Shown: piece by piece, positions 36,801-50,560 of the stretch
How positions within the stretch are numbered: position 1 is the stretch's first letter
How the letters are laid out: the number at the start of each line of letters is the position of its first letter
Assembly: GCA_013398955.1 (NCBI GenBank)
Contig: VWPU01018713.1
Location: 62,001 to 126,000 of the forward strand
Length of the DNA stretch: 64,000 nt
Direction: 5' to 3'
Source: Callaeas wilsoni
Taxonomy: Eukaryota > Chordata > Aves > Passeriformes > Callaeidae
Translations under genes and position numbers: made by a program
Notes under the pieces: generated by a model
The model's input: only the letters and a program-made list of their open reading frames with translations
Databases searched by the model: none
Told to the model about the DNA's origin: nothing

Positions 36801-39800
36801 ATCTGTTGATTCTGCCACACACCTAAAAATGATTGACTAAACAATATGTATGTTAAAAAGTTGTAACCTAATAGCAACGAAGTAACCTGGAGTTTATAGC
36901 ATGTTTTGGCTGGATTTGAATTTGGAATCCAAATCAGGGAGTAATTCAATCTGAGTTTTGCTTCATTTGAACAGAAGTTTCAAGAGCTGGAGACAGGATA
37001 AACAGCTTATGGTTTTTGCTCATCCCTATGTAGTAAAAGAAAACAAACAGAAAAACCCCAAACACAACAAGACAGAGCCCCCAGGTCCCCCTTTTAGTTG
37101 TCAGATTGCATGTTCCAGAGTTGTTGGCCCTGTCTGAATTGGTTCAGTTGCTTTTTAATGCATCATATTCAAAAGAAAAGAGAGAAATATGGATCTTCCT
37201 GCCTTGACAGAAATAGAAAAGTCTCAAAGTCAGAGGCCATTTGTATCACTGAAATCTACTGAAGTGTAGATGTGTTCTTTTTTAATCTCTCCAGCTCAGC
37301 TTCACAAATTAATCTCTGCTTCTTTTATTCCAAGGAAGGAATAAAGAAAAAATAAAGAATGAGGGGGAAACCGAACAATAAAGAATCTCAACTATTCATC
37401 CCATATGGCTCTTCGTCAAAGCTTCTATATGCTGTAAACTTCTGTAAGAATGGTACACAGTCATCAATTCATGGTCCAGAAGCATAAAAAACTTTTAAAA
37501 ACCTCGGGAAGCTTTGGAAAAGCACGTAATATACTTAGGAAAAAGGAAAAAAAAACTTGTGCTATGTTAAGGGCATTAAAAACCTTTTATTTGATATCAT
37601 AACTAAATCATGTTATAATTACCATCAGTTAAAGCCTCACATGACACTTTATCCTCCATGGAGAAAAGTATTCTTTCATTTTATGCTCTCTTTTTTTTTT
37701 TTTTTATATATCCAAGCCATGATCAAAAGCTGTATATCTGTCAACTTCAAACAATATCTATGAATTAGAGTAAGAGAATAGAAGTCATCACCCCTGGGAG
37801 TTTTTCAATGAGAAAGAGCAGATCAGAGAAGTAAGATGGAAATGCATACACATACTTTCCAGGATCTCTGGCTTTAAATCTGCATGATAATTTAAGTTAT
37901 TAAATGCACAGAGAGTATTAAATCATGGTGGTTTACTTAGAAGTATTTTTAACTTTGAATTCATGGGAATACCAAGGCCTGATACCTGCACTTATCTGCG
38001 GATGCTGATAATTCTTAAGATGTGCAAGGAAAATGGAAAAATTGTTTGATTTTAAATGAGTCTTCAGCAGTCCATCCTAGTAAATCAATTCTATGCAGTG
38101 ACAGAGAAAGGACAGCACTTGAATTTACTTCCCAAAAATTCCATACCAGCCTGGTATCACAGGAGACAGGATATTTCAGTGTTGCTTCGAAGATGTAAGT
38201 TGCTCACATTTTTCATACGCATGTTTTTGCGGTTAGAAACTTTCTTTCCTAGGAATGGCTAGAAAATTCCATAAAAAGTTTTCACTGGAAGATAGACATC
38301 CCTAATGTAGGTCTGCGGCTACAAAGAGGTCAGAGCTTTTCTCTTCACAAGCTGCCACGTAGATGAAAAGATTTTAAGGTAGGTTTTGTTCTTTGGAAAG
38401 GTGTGATTTATTTTGAACTTTCCCTTAGGAGAGAGCACTGAGCTTCAACACTCCAGGTTGATTCCATGTGTAGATTAATTTTTCTGAGGTAAAAACTGCC
38501 TCTAAAAAAGTTTCCCTCTTCCTCAAAACCACATAATAATTACATATTAATTCTACTATATGTCTCTGTTTATCATAAGTTAAATTTATGAGATAAAGAA
38601 AAAAATAGAGTTTACTCTTTTTTTCCCTCATGATTTACCCCCAAAAGAAGCTAAAAGCTCCTGAATTTTAGCATCTTCTGAATGACCTTGAGTCAACAGA
38701 TAGATTATTATAAAATTATTTGAAACCAGTAATTCCTCCAAGTAACAGAAGAGATCTTTTAATTATTTTGGGTGGAAAGCATGAGAGGTTTGACCACAGA
38801 TGTAGTGAAGCTGGTAGATGGTGTTTTCATGAAATGATACAAGTGAAATGCATAAGGAACAGTACAGAAATGTTCCAACAGCAGGAAACGCTAATATTAT
38901 TTTGAAGCAATATCACAGAAAAAGGGTTAACAAGCATGTGGCCAAGATATGTGGATTTCTATAAAATTTTTATAATGAAATCAGGCTAAAATACTCCAAT
39001 ATTTAAAAAATTTAAACCAATGTATCTTTACCAGATATCTGAAACAAACCATGCCTGCCTAATGTAAAATATAAAATATAGATTCATATTTCAACAAATT
39101 CATCTCTACACTTGCATGAATTATCTGTAGCAGATGTTGCCCGTGTGAGTGACCATGCTGTTCGTATTTGGCTGGAGTGAAGACTTACAAAAGCGTCTTT
39201 GTGCCACATCAGAACTGCCATACACGCACAGAGTTGCACATTTTGAGCTACTCAGAGTAGACAATCAGGGTAGAAGGCAGAGAAAAAAACCAGCAGCAGT
39301 GATTGGGAGAGAAACGAGGAATTAATATGGGGTTATCACTGCAGAGGCCTCCCAATCAAACATAAAATGTGATTAGATGATGGCTTAGAACTTGCACTGG
39401 GTTCATGTGTGCCACCTTCCTTGGGTTGGTGTCTGATTCAGATCCCTACCTCTCACAATGAGTGCAGAACTTCTTTTAATGATGCCTCATTTTGTGACAA
39501 CGGGCTGTGGGCTCAGTAAAAAGCCAGGTGATAACAAGAGTCTCCTCAAAACAGTGTCAGGACAGAACTAGACTCTGGGTGATATCTGGACCGAATATCA
39601 GTGACTTTGTAAAATAAAATAGCAGACAAGAAACCAAGTGTGTTGTTCTGAAGAGATGCAGTTGCCCATAAAATAGTTACAAGTTTTTCATTATCACACA
39701 GTCATCATCAAAATATGTGCCTTGGCTTAGGAAAGCAGCCCACCAGTGAAATAAAAAAAAAGAGAAGGGGAGAAAAAAGCTCTTTCCATTCCTTAAATTC

Positions 39801-40750
39801 AGTGTCTTTGTGGTTGTGTCCCTGGTTCCTTCCCTATTGAAAGGTTATTAGAAAAACAGTGTTCTGCCAGTGCCAGTGGCCTCAAGAGCCTCATTATATC
39901 ATAAGGATAACCCCAGGGTGAACAGAAAACCTAAACGCAGAGTGACCATTGAGTCCTTTATAGCCAGGGTATGCACACATGCTCCAGCTGTTTACCAGCA
40001 GATGAAGCTCATGTAGCAGCACACAGGCAGAATTAGGAAAAGAATAAGAAATTTGGCAGCTTAAATCAGTTTCTCTATGAAAACAAAACCAAGCGCAGGC
40101 AGCAGAAAGATCTGGACTCAAATTCACTCCCTGTATTCCCTTTTCTACTGGAGTTTTGTCTTCTGGAGGGGGAAATTGAGAGCCATGAGTGGTGAAAAAA
40201 GGGGATGAAGATGGACTCATTGGAAACTTTCCCCATGAGATAATGAAAGGTCTTGTGGTCATATCTTAACCCCGTTCCTTTGGAGAAAAAAGCTTAGAAT
40301 GCTTTTATGGTTTTTTGCTCTTGGACTAAAAGCCTACAGCTGTTTTGAAGCTTGACATAGTTCTAGCATATAATTAATACCATTTCCATTTAACTCACCA
40401 GCTAAATCTTAAACAGAATGCACAAGCTGTGACATATTACTGAAAAGAAGCAATGCATATTGGACAATTGACTTGGTGGTGGCCTTTAATGCTGTGCCCC
40501 ATTGGTGGGGTGTCTGTGGTTACCATTTTTCATTGGAGAAATGTCAAACAGTTCATGGGCCTGGCAAACATAACTATCACAGGCAGTCCTGCTTCTGCTG
40601 GCTTTCATCTTGTGAAGCAGTTGCACTTCCTTGCAGAGTATCCATAGATTTATAGGCATACATGCAACTTACACTCTGCATGCATCCATATCTATTTTTA
40701 TAGAAACATACATTAGGATATAGATCAGATCTGGTCACTGTCTGGGACAT
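36801..40750. other. Unique AT-rich DNA, no gene seen
   Basis: There is a T15 run at 37691-37705. The 122-codon minus frame at 39894-40262 has no recognised motif. No transposon body was seen. Confidence 0.5.
37691..37705. repeat. T15 homopolymer
   Basis: Fifteen T followed by ATATAT. It could be the tail of a minus-strand retroposon, but no body was recognised. Confidence 0.85.
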
Positions 40751-40887
40751 CACAGAATCATGGAATGGCTTGGGTTGGAAGGGACCTTAAAGAGCATCCT
40801 GTTCCCCCTGCCATGGGCAGGGACACCTTCCCCTAGACCAGGTTGCTCAGAGCCCCATCCAACCTGGCCTTGGACACTTCCAGGGAT
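40751..40887 (-). mobile_element. CR1 LINE 3' end, well preserved
   Basis: This is the clearest CR1 copy in the window. The plus strand shows CACAGAATCATGGAATGGC, TTGGGTTGGAAGGGACC, TTAAAGAGCATCCTG, CTGCCATGGGCAGGGACACC, TAGACCAGGTTGCTCAGAGC, CCCATCCAACCTGGCCTTGG and ACACTTCCAGGGA. It is close to the avian consensus as I remember it, so probably among the younger copies. About 137 bp, 5'-truncated. An open frame crossing it (40760-40951) is only translated repeat. Confidence 0.97.
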
Positions 40888-42796
40888 TTGTAGTTTATCT
40901 CTACTAGACAGTCAAGAAACAGGTAAATTAGTATGCTCTAAAACCAGCTAGTTTTGACCTACTTTGGCCACCTGCGTTGCTAGAAGTCTCTCTTGTCACT
41001 GCAGCGTGGCTACACTCTTCAAATGACAGATTCATTGTGAATACTGGTTCACAAATGTGCAACTTATGTCTTACATTAATTTATTTCTATTTGGCAAAAT
41101 TGTTTCTGTGATCATTTCTGTCTCTCAATTTTTTTCTTCAGTGTATTAATGGGAAACAGTTATGAAAAGGAAGACAAGAATAAGCAAAATGTTGAGTAAA
41201 TAGTGCAACTTTTTGGGTTCGTTGTTTCCACCACTCTAGACAACCAAATTTACTGTAAATTGCCCTGTGTGTTTGAATCACAATTAAGGTTTCTCCAGCG
41301 AAAGCTGCTGCTAGCAGAATTCCTGGTTGGCACAGATTAGAAATACCACTTAATGTCATTAATCAGTTCCCACTAACAGCAACCAAACAGCTGGCACAGC
41401 CTGTATCACCGGTAGGCAAATTTGTAACTCCTCTGCTGAGAGCAGCAGCAAACCGGAACCTCCCAGTCAAAACAGGAGGGATGAAAAATACATCAGCAGT
41501 ACCCTCCACCACAGGGAAACGTTAAGAAACGCACCGAGGAAAGTTTGTTGATTCCCACTGTTTCTTTTGGCAATTTTGTTGTGAGCGTACTGTTTGGGAG
41601 AACTTTTCCTCTTTCCAAACCTTTGATGGGGGTATGTCAGCGACTGGGTCTTGCCCAGAATGCAATCAGTGTGTGCAAGTACTGCTCTGAGCTATTGTAA
41701 CCACATCATGCTCCCCTTATGTTCTTTCCATCAGCCTGCTATAATGTGGCTGCTTGGCTTTCAATTGGGATTATTAGTTTTGAAAGCCTTGAAGGTGTTG
41801 GGCCTGGCTGGATTTTAGACAGGGAGTAACACAATACCTGCTCTTTCAAGAATCTGCTATCACTTCTGAAATTGGCAGGTGACGGTATTTTTAACTGTGG
41901 GGGGCACTACAATCCCCCTAAAAACTGATTTTACTTATTCCCTTCTAACTTTTTAAAATCAACCTCTACATCTTTTCTTTAATTTCCAAAGGTGTTTTCA
42001 GATTAACTACTGTTAGCTCTATATTATTACTCCCCTCTCCAGTAGTTTTTATTATTTTTCTTACTGGATCTCTTACACTGTTTTTCATGTTTCTGACTTG
42101 AGTATTATATTTTCCTTTTACTGTTTATGAATTTATACAATTTTTGTTCTGTTGTACATTATCATGAAGACCGAGCAAATGTGGTATGCTGAAAATAATG
42201 TTTGGATTAGGTAATTAGGGATTTTCCAATATTACCTTCTCTGTTGGGCTCCAATATGAATTTGTGTATTTTGTATGCAGACATGAATCCATGTGTAGGG
42301 CTTAAGAATTTACCCTCTTTACCTCTCTGCTGCCACAGTCAGAAAATGCCTCCCTGAACAACCCAGCCCACATAACTTCATTATTTTAAATGTTTCTTGG
42401 TCTTTAGTGTGAGGCCAATACTGAAACAATGACAAATGTCCTTCAAACTGTTTATGCATGCCTGTTGCACACAACAGAGCAGGCACTGCTGACTTCATGT
42501 TTTAAATGGTCTAACTCCTGAGCTCCAAATGGATGCTTTTGGTTGGTTCTGGGTGCAAGCTGGAGTAGGATTTGTAACAAATGCTTTCCCACAAAGAAAT
42601 GAATTGGGAAAGGCTGTGTTTGTCAAGGAAGCCCCAACCTCTGGGAAAATACACACTGCTTAGCCAGTTTTACTTGAAACAGGGAATACTTTGCTTTTGG
42701 GGTTTTTTTCCCTGTGGCAGAAGGGCCAATTGCAATTTTTGTGTTGAGGAGTTTCTTACATGATACAAATTTTCAAATTCAGCACAAAATTAATGA
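40888..42796. other. Unique DNA, no gene seen
   Basis: No recognised gene or repeat in this AT-rich, unremarkable stretch between two CR1 copies. Confidence 0.5.
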
Positions 42797-42934
42797 CTCA
42801 TAGAAATATTGCTTGGAAGGGACTCCTGGCCACCATCTACTTCAACCTCCTGTCCTAAGCAGGACTAAAACCAACCTTAAACTGAGTCCGTGGTGGCTTT
42901 GTCCAAACCAGCCTTGTAAACCTCAGAGGGAAGG
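42797..42934 (-). mobile_element. Old, diverged CR1 LINE 3' end
   Basis: The plus strand carries worn CR1 landmarks: ACTCATAGAAATATTGCTTGG, GGAAGGGACTCCTGG, TCAACCTCCTGTCC and AAGCAGGACTAAAACCAACC. It is clearly more substituted than the neighbouring copy at 40.8 kb and so represents an older wave. The right-hand limit is approximate. Confidence 0.78.
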
Positions 42935-42984
42935 CGAATGTGAGCAGCCACAAGTGGGGACAGTAGCTGGCACCCACAAGATTT

Positions 42985-43006
42985 AAAAAAAAAAAAAAAA
43001 AAAAAA
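42985..43006. repeat. A22 homopolymer
   Basis: Twenty-two A, the longest homopolymer in the window, about 50 bp beyond an old CR1 copy. CR1 does not end in poly-A, so this run needs another origin: a retroposed transcript on the plus strand, or slippage. Confidence 0.9.
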
Positions 43007-46000
43007 GGGAAACACCCCCAAACCAAAACCATACAACAACTTATAGAATGCTATCCGGAAATCAGCCCTTTGCTACCAGATTGTTCTCTCCACCCCCTTA
43101 GCCTCTGGGAAATGCTTTTTCTACTGAAAACCACAGATTTTTTCTTCTGGTGTGCCACCATTTTGCCACCAAGGAAAGAATGCAACAGCAGCACAAAGTG
43201 GTTACTACTGTTTTATTAAATAGAGGTCTTCATAAATTCCAGCTGCTGACCATGTGTTCCATCTTTTCATGTCCAAACTCACACTCATTTTAAGAAATTC
43301 TGAGCACTCGTGAGTAAATGCTCTTGCAAGGCCCCAGGCTTTATATCTGCATTGCACATAAACCCTCAATGTGTGACTTTAGCCCAAAAGATCTGTTGGA
43401 CATGATCCTTCCACTTCATAATTGCTCTATCTTTTTTCTCTAAAGATGAATCTGACTTTAGAAATGGATCAGATGATCATTAGACTATTTTACTTGAGCG
43501 TTATCTAGCATAGATAATCTGTGGAGATAAACGAGGAGCTGGAGATTTCAGCCTGTAATCATAGCAATTTGAAGGGGAAAGGATTTTGCCCTGACATCTG
43601 TGGCACTGCAGGATTGGAATTCAGAGGGAATGGTGGAGGGAAAGTAGGGGCTTTGTTAAGAAAAGCCATCAAGCTTTTCACAGGGCTTTTGGAGTGATGG
43701 TTAAAACCCAGCAGGCATGACATTAAACCTAATATCTAGCTAGTATTGCTTGTGAATGCTAACAACTGTTATCCCTCAGGAGTCACATGGGAATTTTTTT
43801 CTCCTAGTTAACTTCAGTGGAATTTGTAGGAGATATTTTGTAAGGGGATTTGATCCATTTATTAGTTTAACATTTCTAAATCCGCCTAAAGTCACAAAAT
43901 CCCGTATTTGGATATTGCCTCCCCAATGAGAACAGGGAGAGAACTGTGGAAGTTGCGTTGTTTTGACTTTTGCCTCGATATTACTCTGTGGATAACTGTG
44001 ATACCTCAAAGGCAGCCTTGAGGAAGTGGCAACAAACGACTGAGGTATGAGACCCTCAGTCTAAGGAGCTGAACTGCATTTACCAGAGCTGCATTCATCA
44101 GTCACAATCACGGAAATTCGTTGAATTCCTCCACCTTCTGCTCAAAAAGGAGAGCCTATTTCAGTCTTATCCTTACACATGCTCAATGAAGTCATGCGTG
44201 TTAGAGCACATCAAAGAAAGAAGGGAGACACGAAGACAGGGAGTCATCTGCAGGCCTCCATGGCTCGAACAAATGCAGCCTCAGACAATTCCAATGCCAA
44301 AATAAACTGCTGCTTTTAGTACCCCAAAGAATATAGAAAGAATACAAATGTATATAAGGAAGGGAAAACACACAGTGCAACACTTGTGTAATCCATTAAA
44401 TTATTACCTGCCAGCTTTCTAATACGGTAACAAGCAACCCGTACGATCAGAACTTGACTAAACCAGACACTCAGTACTGGCAGGGCTTCTAAAAGAAGGG
44501 AGATAAAAGCAGATTTCTCCTGGGAGTAGGCAGAAAACTGAGAAAGAAGGCTACATTCATATAAGTGACAACCAGAGAGAGACAATTTGCTGTTTGTCTC
44601 ACAAAAATTATTCAAAAGTAAGGGCAATATTCTTCTTGCAAGTTGCAATACCGGCCTTGAGAAAGAGTTGGTTAGTAAAATGCAGCAAATTTCTTCAGAA
44701 AGCTATTTACAGGTCTGTTTCTGTACTGCTGATACCTTGTTTATATACCAAAGACTGGGGCATTATGGTTAAATTGACCACTACAAAAGAGATATTGAAA
44801 TACTTCATACTGCATTATTTTCAACAGGATTTATTTAGGATAAAGTGGAGTGTTGGTTATAACAAGGAAAATACATTTCAAGAAGAAAAAAGAGGGAATG
44901 GGACCCCTTTGATTAAATACTAGCAAAACTAAAACTAGGCCAAAATTCTGTCATTCTGTGATAGTAGCAGGGTTAGAAAGGATTGAAATGCAATATTTTC
45001 TGAGGGGAAAAACAAAACTTTCATACAAATGGCTGGTTTTGGTTTTCAGTCTTAGAGTGAGGCTGCAAGCAAGGGTACTGGATTTTTGTTGCAGCATGAC
45101 CTATGTTGTTTTTTTTGTTTTTGTTGCAGCATGACCATGTTGCTGGAGTCCCTGATGACAAAGACCATGTTGTAGGACCCGGGATATTTCTCATCTCCTG
45201 TGGAAAGGTGTGTTCACCATCCCTTTTCTGACTCCTAACTGTGGTGGGACAAGGTCGCAAGCACACAGGGAGTAGGAGAGCAGCACAAAAGCCTGAAGGG
45301 AGTGGGTTAGGGCATGTCCCAGCCACTCCATGGGGACCAGCTACACTGGGGACTCACCAACTCTGCTCAACGTAGCCCAAAGTTCTAAGCAAACTTAGGT
45401 CTTAACACCTCTGGAGCGTGAATTTACATTTGAAGGAATAGCTAAGATCTCACATACTGACCAGTCCAGGTGAGGTCAGCTTTGGGTAAGGGATAATGAA
45501 GTCCAGCCATTTAAAACAGCTCCTTCTGCTCCATCCTGAATTATTGCTCTGTTCTGGAAAGGGAAGAGATTTTCTCGCTCTTCAGAGTGGCGAGGTCAGA
45601 AGTACACGGAGAAGAAATAATATCTAAATGCAGTGTAAACTTTTGGCATATAAACCAAAACTGAAATAATTTAATGCGGATGCAATGTGAGGACTTTTCC
45701 TCTTCTCATTATTTGCCAGAGAGATTTGTATTATAGTGACTATTTGTCTGCCAAACCCATGTGCATCTATGACAGAAATCACATTATGTCGTGTCTTTTT
45801 TTCACATAGACTTACAAAGACAACCTTCCTCATCGCTTTTTCTATAACAAAAAAATTTAAGTTGGTCAGTACTTTTTAAAACCCTGAGACAGTTCCATAT
45901 TTGTTTTCATATTTAAAAAAAAAGTTGCAGACGGATTTTTTTTCCAAAGATATTGTTCTCCTTCTCACCAATTATGTGCATTCATTAGTTAGCTCTTATT

Positions 46001-49000
46001 TTTAAGAGAAGTGCAAAGGAAACCTCAGTAACTTCTACACCTTTGCTGACTTTTAAGCATGGTTATTTCTGTACTTGAATTTAACTTACAAGCCGAGGTA
46101 AACATTTTTGTTTAAAAAGAGGAGAACATTAGACACTTTCTAAAATTTTAAGTGTCAATTTCCTAGAGAAATCTATGTCTGAAAAACATGTAATTCAACC
46201 AAATAGTTATGTTTTTTAAAAAAACCCAACCAAACAAAGAAACAAGACTAATTTTGGGGGGATTCCCTTTTCCATAAGTTCTCCTTTCAGATATGATTGG
46301 ACAACAAAGCATTACTGTCTCACTTGGCTCATGTTAAACCAAACCAATTTCAGACTTGTTGTGTTTGCTTCTACTTCTCTTAAAGATATGAAAGATTTTC
46401 ACAAGTTGCTTTTGAGATTCTTTTGCATTAATTTTTCAGTCTTGAAGCATTGTAAGCATGAGCACCACTGGCATTTGTTTGTCACACTGGACTCCCCTTG
46501 TATGCTTGTGCAAATTTTTTAGTCTTGAGATAGGGACTGAAGAGTGCTAATTCCTTCTGTTTTCCTGGTGTGCCCTGAAGAAGAGCCTGATTCATGAACA
46601 ATTCCTTAGGTCTCTAGAAGGGAAATACCCCTAAAACAGATCATATCAGAAAACACAGTTAGGACTGCTGTTAACCCCCAGCAAAGTCCCTGAGACTTGG
46701 CTGACATCCTCACATTCCAAAAATCTTTAAGAAATTTGTTCTCTCTTCCCCTGCAGAGCAATAACTTGTTTAGGAGACCCCTCATATGAACCAGATTAAT
46801 AAAAACAATAGACAGATCTTTATTAACTGGAAAAACTGAAAAACACAGGAAAAGAGGTGCCAATATAAAAGAAAGCTCAGAAAATATGAAAAAAAAAGAA
46901 AGAAATGTATGTCCTGTTAACCCTCCCTCGTTCTAGAATAACATGATTTCCCTCTGTAGGAATTTTGCTGAGAAAGAAAAAGTTGATACAGCACAACTGA
47001 GCACTGCATAGTGATGTGAAAGCTCAGGAAACAGCATTTTTTTAGCTGAACCTCGGTATTTTCTAAACAGTGATTAATAAATAATATTAATAAAAACAAA
47101 GCTTGCATGTGTGTGTTGCTACCAAGACAGCTTCTAAAATTTTGGGGTAATTACAGTGCAACATGTTTGTCTCTTTCAGGTATGCAGTGAGCATATTCTG
47201 ATTACTAAAGCAAACCCATCGAGTCCATAGATCTTTTTGTAAGAAATGACATCTCTGTACAGGGGTTGTTTTTCATCAAAACTACATTTTTGTATTGCCA
47301 CCAAGAATGGTACGATTGACTTCAGAATTTCAGGAGACTTTGAAGTGAGAGTTCCTACCTTGCCTCAAAATGCAAACCCTACTCCAATTACTGTGATTTG
47401 ACTTAAGGTTTTGGAAAGAACAGCTGGACATCCAAAAGATGCAACAAAATGTGGTTTGACAAGAAAGAGGGAATGTGTATAAAAACACACACGTGTAATT
47501 TATACCGGAAGAGGAAATATTCCTGTAATGCACATCTGACATCTGATTGCGTCTTTCAAACTTGTTGCACCATCTTAATTTCCAAGCTTCTAGCTTGAAG
47601 AAACTGGGAGAGGTATCACCATCCTTTTTATTTATTACTTCTTTAATTGAGAACCATTTCTCTGTTCCTTTTTTTTAAGTGATTTAGTGCTCAGACGACA
47701 GCAGAGACTAAGCACAGTTTTGAAGTGAAAAGCACTGACAATCAGTTGTTGTTGGCATCATTCTTCCTGCTGTGCAGGAGTTTAACTAATGAATCCAGTT
47801 CTTCTGCTCTTGGAATAACAAATTCAACATGAGAAAATTGCTTGGGGAACTTACGAGCCAGAGTTACAACACACAAGGCAAAAGACTAAGAGGAATCGAA
47901 ATGAAGATGATAATCATTAAATGACCCCTTCTTTGAGGGTTTACATTGGAAAGCCTTAACTGGCTCAGATATTTGAGCCAAGCCCCTTCAGCATAAAACT
48001 CTCTGGTGACTGTGAGGAAGCTGCTGGTTTACCCTGGAGTCCCTTGAGAGAAAGTAGAATGTAAAGAAAAGTAGGTTTTTTTTTTCAAATATTCTTGAAA
48101 TAAGTTTCATAACAGACCCGAAGAGGTAGCAAAGTTATTGTTCCCACTTGGCAGATTTGGAACCTAAACCACTAAGCAATGAGATCATTTCTGTGAGATC
48201 AGGCTGCAAGCAACAGCCCTTGCCATCTTACCGTGGAGTCCTAGCAAACAACTTCATCCCCACAATTATTCTTCAAGGCGAGATGATATCATCCCCCACT
48301 TTATAGCGGGAGAACCGATGCCCAAAAGATTTAGCAGCTTGTTGGAGATAGTACAAAAGTTCTTTGACAGGTTTGGAAACTGAAACCAGATCTGCCAAGC
48401 CTCAGTCTGATACCTTAAACACATGCCCATCCTGGTTCCCGTCCCTTTGTCTGTTACTTGAGCCAATTTTGCCTGATTTGACTTTAAAATATCGACGTAC
48501 AGAATGTAGTCTGCTCCTTGCATTTGTTTTAAAGTAAGGAGCAGTAATGTGGCTGGTTGGCTAGCAGCAGCAAAGGCTGTGACAGATCACAGCACAGGTG
48601 TGCATGAAGAAGCAGAATTTTGGAAGAGGCATGTCCTGTGCCGCGCGATTCCATCAGACCTGCATACCAGAAGTGTAAGCTATATAAAGCTTCTCTGATC
48701 AGACAGGCCTGACTGCTGCTGGAAGAGTGAAAAGGACATTTCACACCAAAGACAATCTTTGTAACACACCTTGCAGATCTCACCCTACAAGCAAACAAGC
48801 AACAAAATCCAACAAACAAACAAAAAGACACTCAGAAAGGGCTTTTTTGGGTTTGGCTTGTGTCTATCACAACAAAACCAACATGCTGAAGGAAGCAATC
48901 TCTTTCTCTCCATCCGCCCACCCTGTCCTCCCCCCAGGATCTCAAAGGTTTTCTGGGAACTTGCCTTCATAGCCCAGTCAACAAATGTAGAAAATCATAA

Positions 49001-50560
49001 AGATGTCTTAATTGAAAAAATAAATTATTCACAGCCAGTCTGGGCTATCTCAATCCAAACAACAAAGCAGCTCAGTTTATTTAGGGAAGACGGATTAGTG
49101 GAGAAAATTGTTATCAAACCACAAAATGACTAACCAGGGACATCCCTGCTAAGAGATTTACTTTCCTAACACAATGGCCCGCATTGTTTGTTCTGCTCTT
49201 TATGCTCACAGACCAGTGTGAGAGATGGTGTGCAAAGTTAGGATAAGGCACTTTAAAGTCCTCTGTAATTCTGGTGCCAGTCAAGTCGTCCTTTGTGTAT
49301 TGCCAGGGAGCTCTGCATGTTCCCTGAGCCACTGCAGCATCCAGGCTGACTGAGGAGTCGGAATTCTCTGGGCACACTACCTTCTTTCCTGGTCACATTC
49401 CTGGTACTGTAGCAGTGATGAAAAACATCTGCTGAGGTTGTTTCCCTAAGACCAGAAAAGACCCACTGAACCATGGCTGAGCTGGATGAATAAAGCCTGT
49501 TTGTGCAATTGTTTTATAAACTTTCAAAAGCAGTGAAGGAATTTTTTTTCATCTTGCTTAAAAACTGGCAAAACCAAAAGAAAACAAAACAAAAGGAACG
49601 AGAAGCGGGTACAAGTGGATGTAATCAGAAATCCCTCTGACTGTTTGATGTGCACCTTCTCATGCTTTCTGAGATCAGTGAATAGCTGTTCCTCTGGAAA
49701 AAAAATACAGTCCCTGGAGGGATGATTTTGGAACTCTCTTTATTCTTTTATGGTTTGACATCTGGAATTTGGTGGCCAGCATTTCTTACCAATAAATGAA
49801 ATGCAACTAATTTTATGAAATGCTGAGGAATTATCATTCCTATTTACCGAATAGTCTCAGTTAAACACTATGAGTAACAACATAAAATGAGGGGAAAATG
49901 ATGTAATTTGTATAGAGCCTGTACTGCAATCTGTGGTAAATTCACATCAAGCCTTAATCTAACTTGCAGATTCATTACCAGTTCATCATGCAAAAAAACC
50001 TCCAAACTCTGCAAATATATGCTGTCCTTTTACGGCACTTCACAAAACATGTGATGAAAAGCACAGGGTAAAAATATGTTTACAAAACTGCTCCACATAA
50101 TCCACATGAGCAACTAATAGAAGTAGCCATAAAAATGAAGGTCAGAAGAGAATTGTTTCCCAGAGTAATTTGTCTGGCATGAACTGACCCAGGACAACAG
50201 ATGACTATTCAATGTGCTGCCTTGTGTAAAATTCAACTATTTCCCAAAACATAGGAGGAAAAAAAAAAAATAAAAACAATATGAGGAAGCAATTGATATT
50301 ATCATTCCCCCATTGTTCTCTACCCTGCAAACCAAAATAACTCCAAGGACAGTATGAAATCCCCTGATAAAATATCAAGAAGACACAAGCCTCCACGAAG
50401 CATTTTGCTACAAAAAGATAAAAAATAGGAAACATCCAGAGTACCACAGTTTATTTTCCCAGAAACAATTCTGGCACTTAGGAGATTTTCTTTGGTGGCA
50501 AGCTTCATACACTGGCTGTGTCAAAAATATACAGGCTAGAAGGAATTCCACTAAGCCCAG
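43007..50560. other. Unique DNA, no gene seen
   Basis: No recognised exon or transposon body. Small CAAA-type patches occur at 46220, 48785-48830 and 49570. A TATATAAAG word lies at about 48679. A short tandem duplication at 45083-45142 is listed separately. Open frames reach 120 codons without identity. Confidence 0.5.
45083..45142 (+). repeat. Short tandem duplication containing a splice-acceptor-like word
   Basis: TTTTTGTTGCAGCATGACC followed by TATGTTG or ATGTTG occurs at 45083-45108 and again at 45118-45142, an offset of 35 bases with one base deleted in the second copy. Each copy has a T-rich tract followed by TTGCAG, which resembles a 3' splice site. No exon-like frame follows, so use in splicing is unlikely. 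Confidence 0.75.

Noticed and set aside
40760..40951. 63-codon plus-strand frame
   Set aside because: Translation of the reversed CR1 end, not a gene.
44947..44975. ATTCTGTCATTCTGTGATAG resembling a CR1 tail
   Set aside because: No CR1 body lies beside it on either side. Two short similar words can arise by chance.
48674..48690. TATATAAAG word with nearby CGCGCG-like bases as a promoter
   Set aside because: A single core motif in AT-rich DNA. No first exon, initiator or LTR borders with matching target duplication were found around it.
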